Shown: positions 54,773 to 64,000, counted from the first letter of the stretch. The stretch: DNA of 64,000 bases from Verrucomicrobiaceae bacterium (GCA_016795365.1 JAEUHN010000036.1:1-64000); one strand, 5' to 3'. The notes: generated from the sequence alone by a model not told the origin. Program-made: numbers and translations.

Positions 54773-55102
54773 TTACAGTGCGAGCGAGTCGAGCTTGGCG
54801 GCGAGAGCACCCTTCGACTGCACACCCACGATGGTTTCCACGGGCTTGCCACCCTTGAAGAACACCAGCATCGGGATGCTGCGAACGCTGAACTGAGCCG
54901 CGAGATTCTGACACTCATCGACATTGACCTTGCCGATCTTCACCTGGCCGGCGCGGTCGGTGGCGAGTTCTTCGAGGATGGGAGTCAGCATGCGGCAAGG
55001 ACCGCACCACTCAGCCCAGAAGTCCACGATGACGGGCACCGTGGAGGATTCGATCTCGGACTGGAAGTTGGCTTCGGTGAGGGTGACAAGGTTATCGGAC
55101 AT
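54773..55102 (-). CDS. trxA: Thioredoxin
   Basis: Thioredoxin of 109 residues, the usual length. The redox motif is Cys33-Cys36 in FWAEWCGPCRMLTP, the cis-proline segment is RSIPMLVFFKGGKP and the C-terminal helix is KGALAAKLDSLAL. It keeps protein disulfides reduced in the cytoplasm. It ends at the terminator 54709-54742 and follows the cupredoxin gene by 49 bp. Confidence 0.97.
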   Translation of the reverse strand: MSDNLVTLTEANFQSEIESSTVPVIVDFWAEWCGPCRMLTPILEELATDRAGQVKIGKVNVDECQNLAAQFSVRSIPMLVFFKGGKPVETIVGVQSKGALAAKLDSLAL

Positions 55103-55151
55103 GGGATGGAATGCTTTGGGTTAAGGGGTTACGCCGCTCTTGGCGAAAAGG

Positions 55152-55790
55152 CTACTCGGCCTTGATGACGCCGTTCATCATGATGGAGTGACCAGGGAAG
55201 GCGCAGATGAAAGGATAGTCGCCTGGCGAAGGAAGCGAGAACTCGATGGTCTCCTTCTGGCCTGGTTGCACCAGCTTCGTGTGAGCGAGCACGGAAGGAT
55301 CTTCTGGAACGTAGCCCTTGGCCATGCCCTGAGGGTCGGTGGCGATCTTCATTGCGGCAGCCATGAGCGCGTCCTTGGCACCGGCCTTGCCAATGATCAC
55401 ATTGTGCGGCAGGGGCACAGCAGCAGCGTTGTCAAAGGTGAGCTTGATCGCCTTGCCAGCTTTCACTTTGAATTCCTTCGTGTTGAAGGCCATCGGGTTC
55501 ACCGCGTCAGGCTTGAGCGTGAGTTCTTCCGCAGGGCCGGAGGCGGCGGGAGCGGCAGCAGGAGCAGCTGCGGTGGCGGCAGGAGCCGGGGCCGCTGATG
55601 GTGCAGCGGCGGGAGCGGCAGCCGCTGGAGGAGCAGGATTGCGAATCTTTGAGGCGGCGCGAATCCCTCCGATGACAAAGGCTCCACCCCAGAACAGGGC
55701 GAATCCGCCGATGGCGATGGCGAGGATGACATTCAGGAGTGACCAGACGGACGAACCGCCCTGGGTATCGGAGTGAGTTGCGTTGGACAT
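55152..55790 (-). CDS. Membrane-anchored cupredoxin (azurin/plastocyanin-like)
   Basis: Blue-copper protein of 212 residues. One N-terminal transmembrane helix (LLNVILAIAIGGFALFWGGA) is followed by an Ala/Pro-rich linker of about 45 residues (NPAPPAAAAPAAAPSAAPA). The C-terminal 120 residues are an azurin-like domain whose copper ligands are the histidine in VPLPHNVIIG and the Cys, His and Met in YPFICAFPGHSIMMNG. It probably shuttles electrons at the outer face of the inner membrane. ATG 55790 was chosen since the preceding residues contain no feature of the family. It may serve the oxidase or denitrification chain; no partner is nearby. Confidence 0.88.
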   Translation of the reverse strand: MSNATHSDTQGGSSVWSLLNVILAIAIGGFALFWGGAFVIGGIRAASKIRNPAPPAAAAPAAAPSAAPAPAATAAAPAAAPAASGPAEELTLKPDAVNPMAFNTKEFKVKAGKAIKLTFDNAAAVPLPHNVIIGKAGAKDALMAAAMKIATDPQGMAKGYVPEDPSVLAHTKLVQPGQKETIEFSLPSPGDYPFICAFPGHSIMMNGVIKAE

Positions 55791-55985
55791 GGCAGTTTTG
55801 GGAGCGCGAACCAAGCACAGGAGTCCCGCGGTGCAAGGGGCGGAGTGTCTCCTCGGCTGCTGGAGGGGATGCAACGGTTCGATGCGTTGGTGACATCTCC
55901 TTGCTAGGTGTTAATGTTTGGATGGCAAAATGATCTTCCTTCTTAGACGGAAAGGTGAGATTCTGGTCGACTACTTCCCGTCGAT

Positions 55986-58900
55986 ATGAAAATGAACCTC
56001 CCCCTGCGTTCTCGGCGGCTGAGCACACTGGCGTCGCTTGGCTGCGCCATTCTCGTATCGGCAGCTTTCTGCAAGGCAGTGGACTTCGAAGTGCATACGG
56101 CGTTCGGACAGGTCCTGCAAAGCTCGCCGACCAGCAGCGGGTCGCTCACGCTCAAGTGCGCGCCGGGCCTTGTGCGCACGACGAAGCTGAATGTCATCAA
56201 TTTGTCGGGCACAAACCTCACGGGTGTATCAGCCAGCTTCCGCGGACCGGCTGCGAATCAGTTCGTGGTTGCTCATCCACTGCCGACCGAGGTTCCGATC
56301 AGCCATGAATTCCCCCTGGTCGTCGGCTTTGCTCCTCAGACCGTGATGGTAGATGCCAGCTGTGAGCTGATCATCTCCGCCAATGAACTGCCCGACGGTG
56401 GCTTTCGCATGACCTTGGTGGGCAACTCGAATGTGCAAGGTGCGCTCTTTGGAGTCAAAGAGGTGAGCGTGGGCGAGAAACTGCCGCTACCCAACGCGGA
56501 AGTGCAACTTAATGCCTCCACACCTGTGCATCATCGGGTGACCACCGGCAGACTGGTGGTGACGAACTATGGCAAGGCGGATGCCGTGAATGTGCAGCTC
56601 CACGCGCCGAACCAAGTGGGCGAGGCAGCCATCATTTCGCCACGTCTGGTCCCCGGGCAGAGCATTGAGGTGGAAGTGCCTCCGCTCGTTGATTATCCAG
56701 CGACCACAGGCGTTTACACCTTCACCACAAAGGACGGGACGACCAGTTACATGCTGGGCGTGGTCTTGCCCACGGTGGTGTTCAACCCAGGCACAATAAC
56801 CACGGGGACAACCATCGGTCCTGGCAGTCTGACCGTCTCCAGCAACGTCATCATTGGCGGCTCTTTGGTGTTGAATCAGCCGGTGCAGCAACCGGTCAGC
56901 CTGGCGGTTCAGTGGCCTCTCGGGGACATCGACTCGGGAGCCGTGGATGGGGCGGCCATCACAGGCAGTTCGCTTTCCGGCTTTACTGGCTCTGGGCCGT
57001 TGTTGATCACTTTGAAGGCACTACCGACAGGTGCGCCCACGTATGTCTCCGTGGCGGGAAGCGATCCTGCTACCAAGGTGGGCAGCACCCTCGGTGCCCA
57101 CTTTGACGGAGCCAGCAAGCTGTCCACCAACTTGGTCCTCAATGCCGTGGACAACTTCGCTCTCGAGTGCTGGGCGCGCCCCACGAGCAGCACCGGCACG
57201 CGGTGCATTGCCCACATCGGTAACCCTTTGCTCAATGGTTTCGGCTTTTATCAAGTCGGCAGCACGCTCAGAGCTCGGTTTGGCATCAATAGTGACATCG
57301 GACAGACCTCGTTCACCGAGGGAGCGTGGGTGCATCTGGCACTCGTGAGGAAGGGCGGCAGCTCCCAGTTCTACGTCAATGGCGTCGCCACTGGAGTTCC
57401 CAGCACACTGCCGCCGCCGACACCAAGCGGCGTTTCCCTCGTGGGCGGCAGCCCTGTGAGCACCGAGTTTTTCATCGGCGATGTGGATGAGGTCCGGCTC
57501 TCGATGATCTCCTCGTCATTCAATCCCTCCAGGCATTTGCTTTACACCTCGGCCACCGCCCGTCTCCTGGTGCAGGCTACGATCAATGGACAGACCGTGA
57601 GCCCCACCGATGGCACGCTCAATCTCGGCGAATCCCAGCTCAATGCTCAGACCTCGACCTCGATGTGGGTGGTGAATGACAACACGATTGCGACAAGCGT
57701 GACAGCAGCGGTGATCGACGGCGCCAATGCGGAGGATTTCAGCCTTGTGCCGTCGCCCGAAGGAGCCTTGCAACCCTTCCGGCAGAAAGGCTTCCAGATT
57801 GCATTCAAAGCATCCGCCCTCGGCCCTCGCACAGCCACGCTGCGCATCACTTGCGCGGACCCGCTGAAGAGCCCGGAGCCGGTCACTTTGACGGCGACCG
57901 GCACCCCCTCTCCAGACATCTCGGTGGAGACCAGCGATGGCGTGTTCAACAACACGCCCAGCACCGCGCTGCGCTTTCATCCCGGCCAGCGCGATCAAAC
58001 CCTGACCATTCGCAACACGGGTGCTGGCACCCTCACGGGGCTTTCGTTCAGCTCCATATCTGATGGGTTCACGGCTGATCCGGCCTTGCCGCCTACGCTT
58101 GCTGCCGGTGCTAGCTTCACGACCACGCTCAGCTGCTGGCTTGAAAGCTACGCGCCTTCCGCCTCGGAGATCAGGATCGGGAGCAATGACCTGGACGAAA
58201 ACCCGTTCGTTGTTCCGGTTGAGTATCAGGGTGCAGCACATCTGGAAGCTTCCAGCTCTGCGGTAGCAGTGCTCGAGGACCGCACGGATGCGATTGGGTT
58301 CAACCGTGCCGCCCAGCAGGTCATCACCCTTCGGAACTCCGGTGCCATGCCCATGATCGGCACCGTTGCTCTGGAAGGCGCTCATGCGGCGGATTTCAGC
58401 CCGGCCACCAACTCCTTCAATGTGGCACCGAACACGACCAGGACGATCACCTTGAACTACGTCGGCACCACGCCAGGTCCGCGTTCAGCCCGCGCACGAA
58501 TCACGAGCAATGATCCTCAGAACCCCACTCTCGCCATCGCTCTCGTAACCAATGCCGGCTCTCCGGTGCTCGAGGTGCGACGACAGGGCGCGACGCCCGT
58601 CACTTTCCTGAATCTCATCAGCGAATACGGAATCGTCGAAGTGGGCCAACAAGTGACGCAAACCTTCGAAGTGGCGAATCGCTCGTCCATCACACAGAAC
58701 AACCTCAGCTTCGTCAAAGAAGGTCCGCATCCAGATGACTTTGTCGTGAGCGCGCTGAGCCGCACGTCGCTCGCAGCGGGTGCGAAGGCCACGTTTGTGA
58801 TCAACTTCAAACCCACAGCTCCAGGTGATCGCCGCGCAGTGATCCGACTGAAGCGGGGAACACTGGACGACACGGCGTTTCAGGTGCTCGGCATCGGCAT

Positions 58901-60773
58901 GGCAAAACCTGCGCTGGAGGTGGAGCCAGTCGGATCCATCATCCTCAAGATTGGTGAAATCTTGAGTCTCGATCCCCTCTCGGTCGTGGGCGTGACGCTC
59001 GACAGCAATGTGAGCTTCCGCTGGCTGAAGAATGGCAAGCTGATCGAGGGCTCTTCGCCGGCCCTCGAACTCACGACAACAAGCCTCGCCGATGCAGGCA
59101 CCTACAGCCTCAAGATGACGAATGCGGTAGGCTCCACGATTCTTAACTACGCCGTGGTCAAGATGCTCAACCCCGTGATCACCGGTCCGGCCCAAGCCGC
59201 TGTGGGCAAGCCTTTGACCCTCAAGGTTCAGACTGCAGGCCCAGGCCTCAGCTACCAGTGGTTTGACGATGGCACCGTCCTGGAAGGCAAGACGACCCCG
59301 ACGATCACCATCGTGCCCACCGAAGGCACCCATCAATACTACTGTGTCGTGAGTGGCGGAGGCGAGCAAACCACGGAAATCCTCACCGTGGCGGCCATTT
59401 CTCAGAAGCCCGTGCTCGCTGATCCAGGTCCGCAGGAGATGGCGGCCAACGGATTGCTGGTGCTGCAACTGCAACAGACCAGCCCCGACATTGCCCCGCT
59501 GTCCTTCGGCATGAGCGGAGTCCCAGGCTTGCGCATCAGCCCCACAGGCGAAGTGCTGGGCACCGTGAGCAAGCCGGGCAACTACGTCATGAAGTTCTGG
59601 GGGACTAACGTGGCAGGCACCGGCCCCGTGATCTCCGTGCCGCTCGTGGTGAAGCCCCTTCCATCCGTCTTGCTGGGCACCTTCGCCGGGACGTTCACGA
59701 GACATGCAGTGCTCAATGACAACCTCGGGGGCCGGTTTGAAATCACCTCCACGAGCGCAGCTACTTATTCGGGGCTCGTGCAGCTCGGCAAGCGCAGCTG
59801 GCGCATCAGCGGTAAGTTTGAACTCGCCGACCTCACTCAACTCACCACGCTCGACAAGGTGCTCAGCAGTGGGCCAGACTTCAGCGTTCAGATGGAGCTG
59901 TCCATCACCAACTACGAAGACTCGCCCGCAATCGCGATGCGTCTCACCAGCCAGCAAAATGGCAGTTCCTCCGTGAGCGACGGCATGAGTAAGGTGCGAC
60001 CCAGTGCGGAACTCGTGGGCCGATACACCACCACCGTGGGGTTCATTCCCTCCCAGATCACGGATGCCACGCCCGATGGCATGGGGTTCGCCACGATCGT
60101 GGTGGATGCGGCTGGCAATGTCACCAGTTCGGGACGCCTGAGTGATGGCACGCCCTTCACCAATGCCACCATCGTATCGACGAGCGACTCGCCCATGTTC
60201 CAGCTCCTCTATGGTGGACGCGGGTCGCTGCTTGGGTTCGTTGGATGCAGCAGGGGCGACGCTCCCCAGGCCGAATGCGGTGGACTCTTTAGCTGGCTGC
60301 GCGAGCCCAACGCCCAGGATCAAGCTTACCCGGAGGGTTGGTCGGCGAACGACGTCATTCTCGCAGGTGCCAAGTATGTAGCCCCTGCTGCCGGACATCG
60401 CATCCTTGAACTCCCGGCTATCTCGCCGAATGCCCAGTTGGTATTCAGCGATGGCGACCTGGGTGCCACTCCGTTGACTCAGCCTGTGAGCTTCGGCGTT
60501 GGCAATTACCGCCTGCCGTCCGTGTCGAATGCGTTGGCAGGCTTCTGGGTGTCGGTGAACGCCAGCACGGGTCAGATCACCGGCGGCTTCGATGATCGTC
60601 GTCCGGTCACTATCGCCGTCTTCCCTGCACCTCCGGCACCGCGCTATGCCTTCTACGGCTTGCTCGTGCCAACGTTCGAACAAGGGGCGGGCGTCCTGGT
60701 GCGGACCTCGCCATCGCCGGGGGCCTCACGCGCAGCAAAGATGCTGCTAGAGCCTCTCTCCGCAGCGCCTTGA
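55986..60773 (+). CDS. Giant exported protein with choice-of-anchor-D, LamG and Ig-like modules
   Basis: Exported protein of 1595 residues with leader LASLGCAILVSAAFCKAV. Early and central parts contain several choice-of-anchor-D/ASH-type modules (for example NPFVVPVEYQG near residue 740 and MTNAVGST near 1050). A LamG-like fold lies at about 350-510 (LECWARPTSS, FYVNGVATGV). Ig-like segments follow (SFRWLKNGKLIEGSSP, YQWFDDGTVLEGK). The last 350 residues form a domain typical of long Verrucomicrobia surface proteins (LLGTFAGTFTRHAVLND, FYGLLVPTFEQGAGVLV). No catalytic motif is evident. No C-terminal sorting motif (PEP-CTERM, T9SS) was seen. It probably works in surface attachment or binding of polysaccharide. 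Confidence 0.82.
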   Translation: MKMNLPLRSRRLSTLASLGCAILVSAAFCKAVDFEVHTAFGQVLQSSPTSSGSLTLKCAPGLVRTTKLNVINLSGTNLTGVSASFRGPAANQFVVAHPLPTEVPISHEFPLVVGFAPQTVMVDASCELIISANELPDGGFRMTLVGNSNVQGALFGVKEVSVGEKLPLPNAEVQLNASTPVHHRVTTGRLVVTNYGKADAVNVQLHAPNQVGEAAIISPRLVPGQSIEVEVPPLVDYPATTGVYTFTTKDGTTSYMLGVVLPTVVFNPGTITTGTTIGPGSLTVSSNVIIGGSLVLNQPVQQPVSLAVQWPLGDIDSGAVDGAAITGSSLSGFTGSGPLLITLKALPTGAPTYVSVAGSDPATKVGSTLGAHFDGASKLSTNLVLNAVDNFALECWARPTSSTGTRCIAHIGNPLLNGFGFYQVGSTLRARFGINSDIGQTSFTEGAWVHLALVRKGGSSQFYVNGVATGVPSTLPPPTPSGVSLVGGSPVSTEFFIGDVDEVRLSMISSSFNPSRHLLYTSATARLLVQATINGQTVSPTDGTLNLGESQLNAQTSTSMWVVNDNTIATSVTAAVIDGANAEDFSLVPSPEGALQPFRQKGFQIAFKASALGPRTATLRITCADPLKSPEPVTLTATGTPSPDISVETSDGVFNNTPSTALRFHPGQRDQTLTIRNTGAGTLTGLSFSSISDGFTADPALPPTLAAGASFTTTLSCWLESYAPSASEIRIGSNDLDENPFVVPVEYQGAAHLEASSSAVAVLEDRTDAIGFNRAAQQVITLRNSGAMPMIGTVALEGAHAADFSPATNSFNVAPNTTRTITLNYVGTTPGPRSARARITSNDPQNPTLAIALVTNAGSPVLEVRRQGATPVTFLNLISEYGIVEVGQQVTQTFEVANRSSITQNNLSFVKEGPHPDDFVVSALSRTSLAAGAKATFVINFKPTAPGDRRAVIRLKRGTLDDTAFQVLGIGMAKPALEVEPVGSIILKIGEILSLDPLSVVGVTLDSNVSFRWLKNGKLIEGSSPALELTTTSLADAGTYSLKMTNAVGSTILNYAVVKMLNPVITGPAQAAVGKPLTLKVQTAGPGLSYQWFDDGTVLEGKTTPTITIVPTEGTHQYYCVVSGGGEQTTEILTVAAISQKPVLADPGPQEMAANGLLVLQLQQTSPDIAPLSFGMSGVPGLRISPTGEVLGTVSKPGNYVMKFWGTNVAGTGPVISVPLVVKPLPSVLLGTFAGTFTRHAVLNDNLGGRFEITSTSAATYSGLVQLGKRSWRISGKFELADLTQLTTLDKVLSSGPDFSVQMELSITNYEDSPAIAMRLTSQQNGSSSVSDGMSKVRPSAELVGRYTTTVGFIPSQITDATPDGMGFATIVVDAAGNVTSSGRLSDGTPFTNATIVSTSDSPMFQLLYGGRGSLLGFVGCSRGDAPQAECGGLFSWLREPNAQDQAYPEGWSANDVILAGAKYVAPAAGHRILELPAISPNAQLVFSDGDLGATPLTQPVSFGVGNYRLPSVSNALAGFWVSVNASTGQITGGFDDRRPVTIAVFPAPPAPRYAFYGLLVPTFEQGAGVLVRTSPSPGASRAAKMLLEPLSAAP

Positions 60774-60777
60774 TCCT

Positions 60778-61485
60778 TCAGGACTCGACCGGGGCCTGCA
60801 CTTTCACAAAGCGGAACCGAGTATCGAACTGGCCGCGTGAATGACGTCGGCAGCATTGCAGGCAGGCGGACGGGCGCTTGAAGGGGCGCACGCGCCGCAC
60901 CACGACGAGGCAGGAGGGGCACTGGTAAGCATGAGGCCGCTGGCGCTGCGAACGAGGCAGGGGCAGGCGATGCTGCGCGGGCTCGCCAGGAATACCGAGA
61001 TCCGCGCAGGCCTGACGCCATTCATTGCCATGGGGCTCAATCCGTCGCCGACCCGCGCGATGGTAGGCCACGAGGTGCGCGAGTTCATGCTTGAGCGTGC
61101 GATCCACCTGCCCCTCGAACGCCCGGAGCCGTGGATTGAGTTCGATGCGCCAGCTGGGATAACGCGCGTAGCCAGCGGTGCTGCGCAGGCGGGGATTCCA
61201 GTGCACTTGCACGAGGTCGGTCGCGCTCGCCATGCCGAGGTTGAGCAGCATCTGACGGCACTGCCCTAGCAGTTCCTCATCAGGGCCGCAGGGATAGGCT
61301 TGTCCCTCTTCATCAAAGTCATCGTCCCCTACCGCCTCGGCGGTCGTCGGCGGCGGCTCGCTCTCTGCTTCCTCATGCGCCATCGCCTCCTCGACCGGCG
61401 GCAAGGGCAGCGGCTTCTGAGGCCCCGCTCCAACGAAGTCGAAGCAAAGCTGGGCAAACTCGCTGGCTATCGTGGCAAGTCGCAT
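60778..61485 (-). CDS. SprT-like zinc metalloprotein
   Basis: Protein of 235 residues. The metal site is LKHELAHLVAYH with a downstream PHGNEW histidine, as in SprT/Spartan-type metallopeptidases. A C-terminal zinc ribbon (QCPSCLVVV and ACLQCCRRH) follows. The first 70 residues are acidic and low in complexity. Family members include DNA-protein crosslink proteases, but bacterial SprT-like proteins are largely uncharacterised. It is 4 bp downstream of the serine acetyltransferase stop. ATG 61485 was preferred over 61563, which would lie inside that gene. Confidence 0.82.
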   Translation of the reverse strand: MRLATIASEFAQLCFDFVGAGPQKPLPLPPVEEAMAHEEAESEPPPTTAEAVGDDDFDEEGQAYPCGPDEELLGQCRQMLLNLGMASATDLVQVHWNPRLRSTAGYARYPSWRIELNPRLRAFEGQVDRTLKHELAHLVAYHRAGRRRIEPHGNEWRQACADLGIPGEPAQHRLPLPRSQRQRPHAYQCPSCLVVVRRVRPFKRPSACLQCCRRHSRGQFDTRFRFVKVQAPVES

Positions 61486-61489
61486 GGCT

Positions 61490-62380
61490 CTAGTGAGAAC
61501 GACGCTTGGTGCTGATGCGATGCTCCTGATCGCCGAGCGCATACACCATGTCAGGCGCGACACTTTCCATCAGGAACACATTCGCGCCGATGGTGCTGCG
61601 GGAGCCGATAACGGTATCGCCACCCACGATGGTGGCGCCTGCGTAAATGGTGACGTGGTCTTCGATCGTGGGATGACGCTTCTTGCCCTTGAGCGCCTGG
61701 CCTGCGGCCAGCGAGCGCGCCACGAGGCCGACGCCTTGGTAGAGCTTCACATGCTGGCCGATCTCACAAGTCTCGCCAATGACCACGCCAGTGCCATGAT
61801 CGATGAAGAAGTGCGTGCCGATCTTTGCCCCCGGATGGATGTCGATGCCCGTGCGGCCATGCGCCCACTCCGTCATCATGCGCGGCAGCAGTGGCACCTC
61901 TGCCTGATAAAGCCGGTGTGCAATGCGCTGCACGGCAATGGCTTCCAGACCTGGGTAAGCCAGGATAATTTCCTCGAAACTCTGGGCCGCTGGATCGCCA
62001 TCGAACGCGGCTTGCACATCGGTCTTGAGCAAGGTGCGCACCTCAGGCAGCTGGCGCAGGAAGTGACACACGAGTTCGTTGGCCTCCGCTGCGTTGTCGT
62101 GCGCGCCATTGCCAGTCCTAAGGCGCAGGCTGCGCCGAACCTCCACGCACAGGCGCTGGCGGACGCTGGCGACGATCTCGTTCGTCATCATCTGCAGCTC
62201 GTCAAAGGTCAGCGCCTCGTCGGAGAAGAAGCCGGGGAAGATGATGTGCAGCAGGTCCTCACAGAGCGAAGCGACGGCTTTCTTGGAGGGCAGGTTGCCT
62301 GCATCGACATGGTTGATGCCGCCGATCTCGCGATACGACGAGATGAGGGCGCGAACGATGTCTTCCTGATGGCAATCCAT
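61490..62380 (-). CDS. cysE: Serine O-acetyltransferase
   Basis: Enzyme of 296 residues that makes O-acetylserine for cysteine synthesis. The C-terminal left-handed beta-helix shows hexapeptide repeats (GIDIHPGAKIGTHFFIDHGT, GVVIGETCEIGQHVKLYQGV) with the catalytic histidine in DHGTGV. The N-terminal helical domain spans about 170 residues. It is followed by the SprT-like gene and preceded by the acidic-tail gene at 70 bp. No cysteine synthase is in the window. Confidence 0.9.
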   Translation of the reverse strand: MDCHQEDIVRALISSYREIGGINHVDAGNLPSKKAVASLCEDLLHIIFPGFFSDEALTFDELQMMTNEIVASVRQRLCVEVRRSLRLRTGNGAHDNAAEANELVCHFLRQLPEVRTLLKTDVQAAFDGDPAAQSFEEIILAYPGLEAIAVQRIAHRLYQAEVPLLPRMMTEWAHGRTGIDIHPGAKIGTHFFIDHGTGVVIGETCEIGQHVKLYQGVGLVARSLAAGQALKGKKRHPTIEDHVTIYAGATIVGGDTVIGSRSTIGANVFLMESVAPDMVYALGDQEHRISTKRRSH

Positions 62381-62450
62381 GGGCGGGATGATGCCGGGAA
62401 TGGAGACGGGTGCAAACGATGCGTTCGCCGTGTGAACAAGTCGTGGCCGA

Positions 62451-63611
62451 CTACTTCGAATCGTCGTCGTCCTCTTCCTCTTCGATCATGACGGACTCGC
62501 CTTCGTCTTCCTCGACTTCTTCATCGTCATCGGAGTCGTCATCCAGACCTTCGTCCTCTTCGTCTTCGGAGTCGTCGTCTTCATCTTCCTCCGAGGAGTC
62601 GGCGGCTTCGTCGAGATCGGTTTCGTCAGACTCGTCTTCGTCATCAAAGTCGTCATCATCCTCTTCGTCGAGGTCTTCGTCTTCCTCGTCAGTGTCTTCG
62701 GCGGCATCTTCGTCAACGTCGTCGGACTCTTCGGAGTCCTCCTCGTCTTCTAGCTCCTCGTCTGCGGCTTCCTCTTCGAACTCATCTTCGTCGTCGAAGT
62801 CTTCATCTTCATCCTCTTCGATGACTTCTTCGGACTCGGGCGTTTCATGGGACTGATGAGACGAATGGGACTCATGGGCCTCATCTGTCTCATTGGCCAC
62901 TGGGGAAGAAGCATCCGCGTCGGGAGTGGGTGCTTCGGGGGCGGGGGACTCGCTGGTGGTCGTCTCCTGAGTCGTGGTGGCCGCAGTGGTCGCGGCGGCT
63001 TCGGCGGTCGCGGGCTCGTCCTTCTTCTTGGCGTCACCTTTGCGCCGGATGACCTTGCCATCGGGTCCGATCTCCACCTTGGCCACCTTGGCGGCTTCAG
63101 CAGCAGGCCCGCCGAAGCCGAGCAGCATGGCCACTTCCTCCTGCACACCTGCGACTTCATCGAGCCGCAGCTCGGGATCGCGCACGATGTAAATCTCGCC
63201 GGTCTTCTTGTTCTCGTAGATCAGCATGATGCCTTCCTCGGTCTCCTTGCGATCCTTGGGGGCGAGCACGCGTTTGCGCTCGAGCATCGCGGCGAGGATG
63301 TAGCGGGCGTTCTCGGTGTAGGGATTGCCTTCCTCGATCAGGCGCTGGAGCATGGAGAGGGCGTCTTCACGCGGGGCGATCTCAGGCTTGCCGTCGGGCG
63401 TGGACTTCTCATAGACGGACTTCCAGAAGGAGAAGGGCTTGCGGTCGGCGATCTCCTGCTCCCAGGCGTCCAGGCTGACGTCGCGCCGGGTATATTCGCC
63501 GGCTTTGGGGTCAAAATAGATGGCGGTATAGTGCTTCTCGCCGTCCACAAACGGGCGTTCAGTCACGGCACAATGATGGGAGCGGGAGCGGATGTTCCAC
63601 TGCTGTAGCAT
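62451..63611 (-). CDS. Protein with a long Asp/Glu-rich C-terminal tail
   Basis: Protein of 386 residues. Residues 1-200 form a structured domain beginning WNIRSRSHHCAVTERPFVDG and containing KKTGEIYIVRDPELRLDEV, similar to conserved hypothetical proteins of Verrucomicrobia and Planctomycetes. An Ala/Thr-rich spacer (about 205-240) leads to a tail of roughly 130 residues that is almost only Asp and Glu with some Ser. The DNA of this tail is a low-complexity TCGTCTTC-type stretch on the plus strand. The tail could bind divalent ions, basic proteins or RNA polymerase. Function unknown. Confidence 0.75.
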   Translation of the reverse strand: MLQQWNIRSRSHHCAVTERPFVDGEKHYTAIYFDPKAGEYTRRDVSLDAWEQEIADRKPFSFWKSVYEKSTPDGKPEIAPREDALSMLQRLIEEGNPYTENARYILAAMLERKRVLAPKDRKETEEGIMLIYENKKTGEIYIVRDPELRLDEVAGVQEEVAMLLGFGGPAAEAAKVAKVEIGPDGKVIRRKGDAKKKDEPATAEAAATTAATTTQETTTSESPAPEAPTPDADASSPVANETDEAHESHSSHQSHETPESEEVIEEDEDEDFDDEDEFEEEAADEELEDEEDSEESDDVDEDAAEDTDEEDEDLDEEDDDDFDDEDESDETDLDEAADSSEEDEDDDSEDEEDEGLDDDSDDDEEVEEDEGESVMIEEEEDDDDSK

Positions 63612-63642
63612 GGGGTCACAGAAGAGCCTCCGTGCCGGGCCT

Positions 63643-64000
63643 TCAACCCCGAATGCGCGATGAGGACGCCTCTTCGGGATTCCTCTCGAAGAACTCGCCT
63701 GGGTGCTCCGACTTCCAGGTGCGCCGCCCGCGCAGCAGCCGCCACATCGAACGCCAACGGAACCGCGGCAAGCTGGGGATCGATGCCCAGGACAGAGCCT
63801 TCGCCTCAGATCGCCGACGAAGAATGACGAGGCCCGCAGTGACCAGGATCAGATGCGGCACGATGAGGGCCACCGGCGCTGGCACTCGTCCTGAGCGTGC
63901 CACATTGACCACCGTGCTGTTGAGGAACATCAGGCCCAGGTAGAGGGCGATGCCAATCCCCACACAACGCAGCAGACCCTGCCGCGAGTGCAGCGGCGGC
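63643..64000 (-). CDS. C-terminal part of an LptF/LptG-type permease (cut by window edge)
   Basis: The reading frame is open through 64000 and its beginning lies outside the window. The visible 118 residues show two transmembrane helices (GIGIALYLGLMFLNSTVVNV and VALIVPHLILVTAGLVILRR) separated by ARSGRVPAP, which fits the C-terminal membrane segments of LptF/LptG (YjgP/YjgQ), the permease subunits of lipopolysaccharide export. About 55 basic and polar residues follow the last helix, longer than usual. GTG at 63963 could be read as a start but lies inside the first helix. Assignment is from the segment pattern only. Confidence 0.6.
   Translation of the reverse strand, partial: PPLHSRQGLLRCVGIGIALYLGLMFLNSTVVNVARSGRVPAPVALIVPHLILVTAGLVILRRRSEAKALSWASIPSLPRFRWRSMWRLLRGRRTWKSEHPGEFFERNPEEASSSRIRG

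Noticed and set aside
58485-60683. A 732-residue open frame antisense to the giant exported protein
   Set aside because: No leader, no domain, and composition of a complement frame; the sense strand has recognisable modules.
62410-62856. A serine-rich plus-strand frame
   Set aside because: It is the complement of the Asp/Glu-coding stretch, where TCN codons produce polyserine by chance.

Overview
The window is a GC-rich, densely packed bacterial chromosome segment. Several features point to the phylum Verrucomicrobia (Prosthecobacter-like). These are a 1595-residue exported protein built of choice-of-anchor-D, LamG and Ig-like modules, several exported sulfatases, a GntR-HTH fused to a LacI-type sensor, an RND pump with a TolC partner, and many short exported or lipidated proteins. 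The taxonomic call is inference from gene style; no rRNA, tRNA or CRISPR array was found.

Region 1 (1-6.8 kb): an ECF sigma factor with a translationally coupled membrane partner, a short-chain dehydrogenase, an exported heavy-metal-associated (HMA) domain protein, and cobalamin-dependent methionine synthase (metH).

Region 2 (7-36.9 kb) is the accessory part. It opens with two membrane histidine kinases with FixL/TodS-like H-boxes, two FixJ/NarL-type response regulators, a receiver-only regulator and a membrane adenylate cyclase. It continues with three DUF1254/DUF1214 proteins, a porin remnant, a trypsin-like protease, DUF502, a frameshifted lipocalin, a second receiver-only regulator, DUF3313, DUF2092 and DPRG-repeat proteins, two secreted sulfatases, a GntR/LacI-type regulator, and an outer-membrane/lipoprotein operon ending in a lipase-like protein and DUF4105. 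Four copies of a 16-bp inverted repeat (CTTCCCC-N2-GGGGCAG, the 7-2-7 geometry of NarL/FixJ-family sites) lie 44-90 bp upstream of genes in this block and were not noticed elsewhere. I infer one regulon controlled by the local two-component systems.

Region 3 (36.9-44.2 kb): a fused metallo-beta-lactamase exonuclease/ATP-dependent DNA ligase converges on a photolyase operon (DUF2256, DUF3253, SDR, photolyase with ATGA overlaps). A two-gene ABC-2 exporter follows. Two purine-rich inverted repeats mark gene ends here.

Region 4 (44.2-52.6 kb): a phosphate-selective-type porin, an RND adaptor/pump/TolC operon, and pstS. The porin, the adaptor and pstS are each preceded by GTGAC-N6-GTCAC, so uptake and efflux genes look co-regulated, probably by phosphate through PhoB.

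Region 5 (52.6-64 kb): a SorAB-type sulfite dehydrogenase pair, dtd, thioredoxin, a membrane-anchored cupredoxin, the giant exported protein, a SprT-like zinc protein, serine acetyltransferase, a protein with a long Asp/Glu tail, and the C-terminal end of an LptF/LptG-type permease cut by the window edge.
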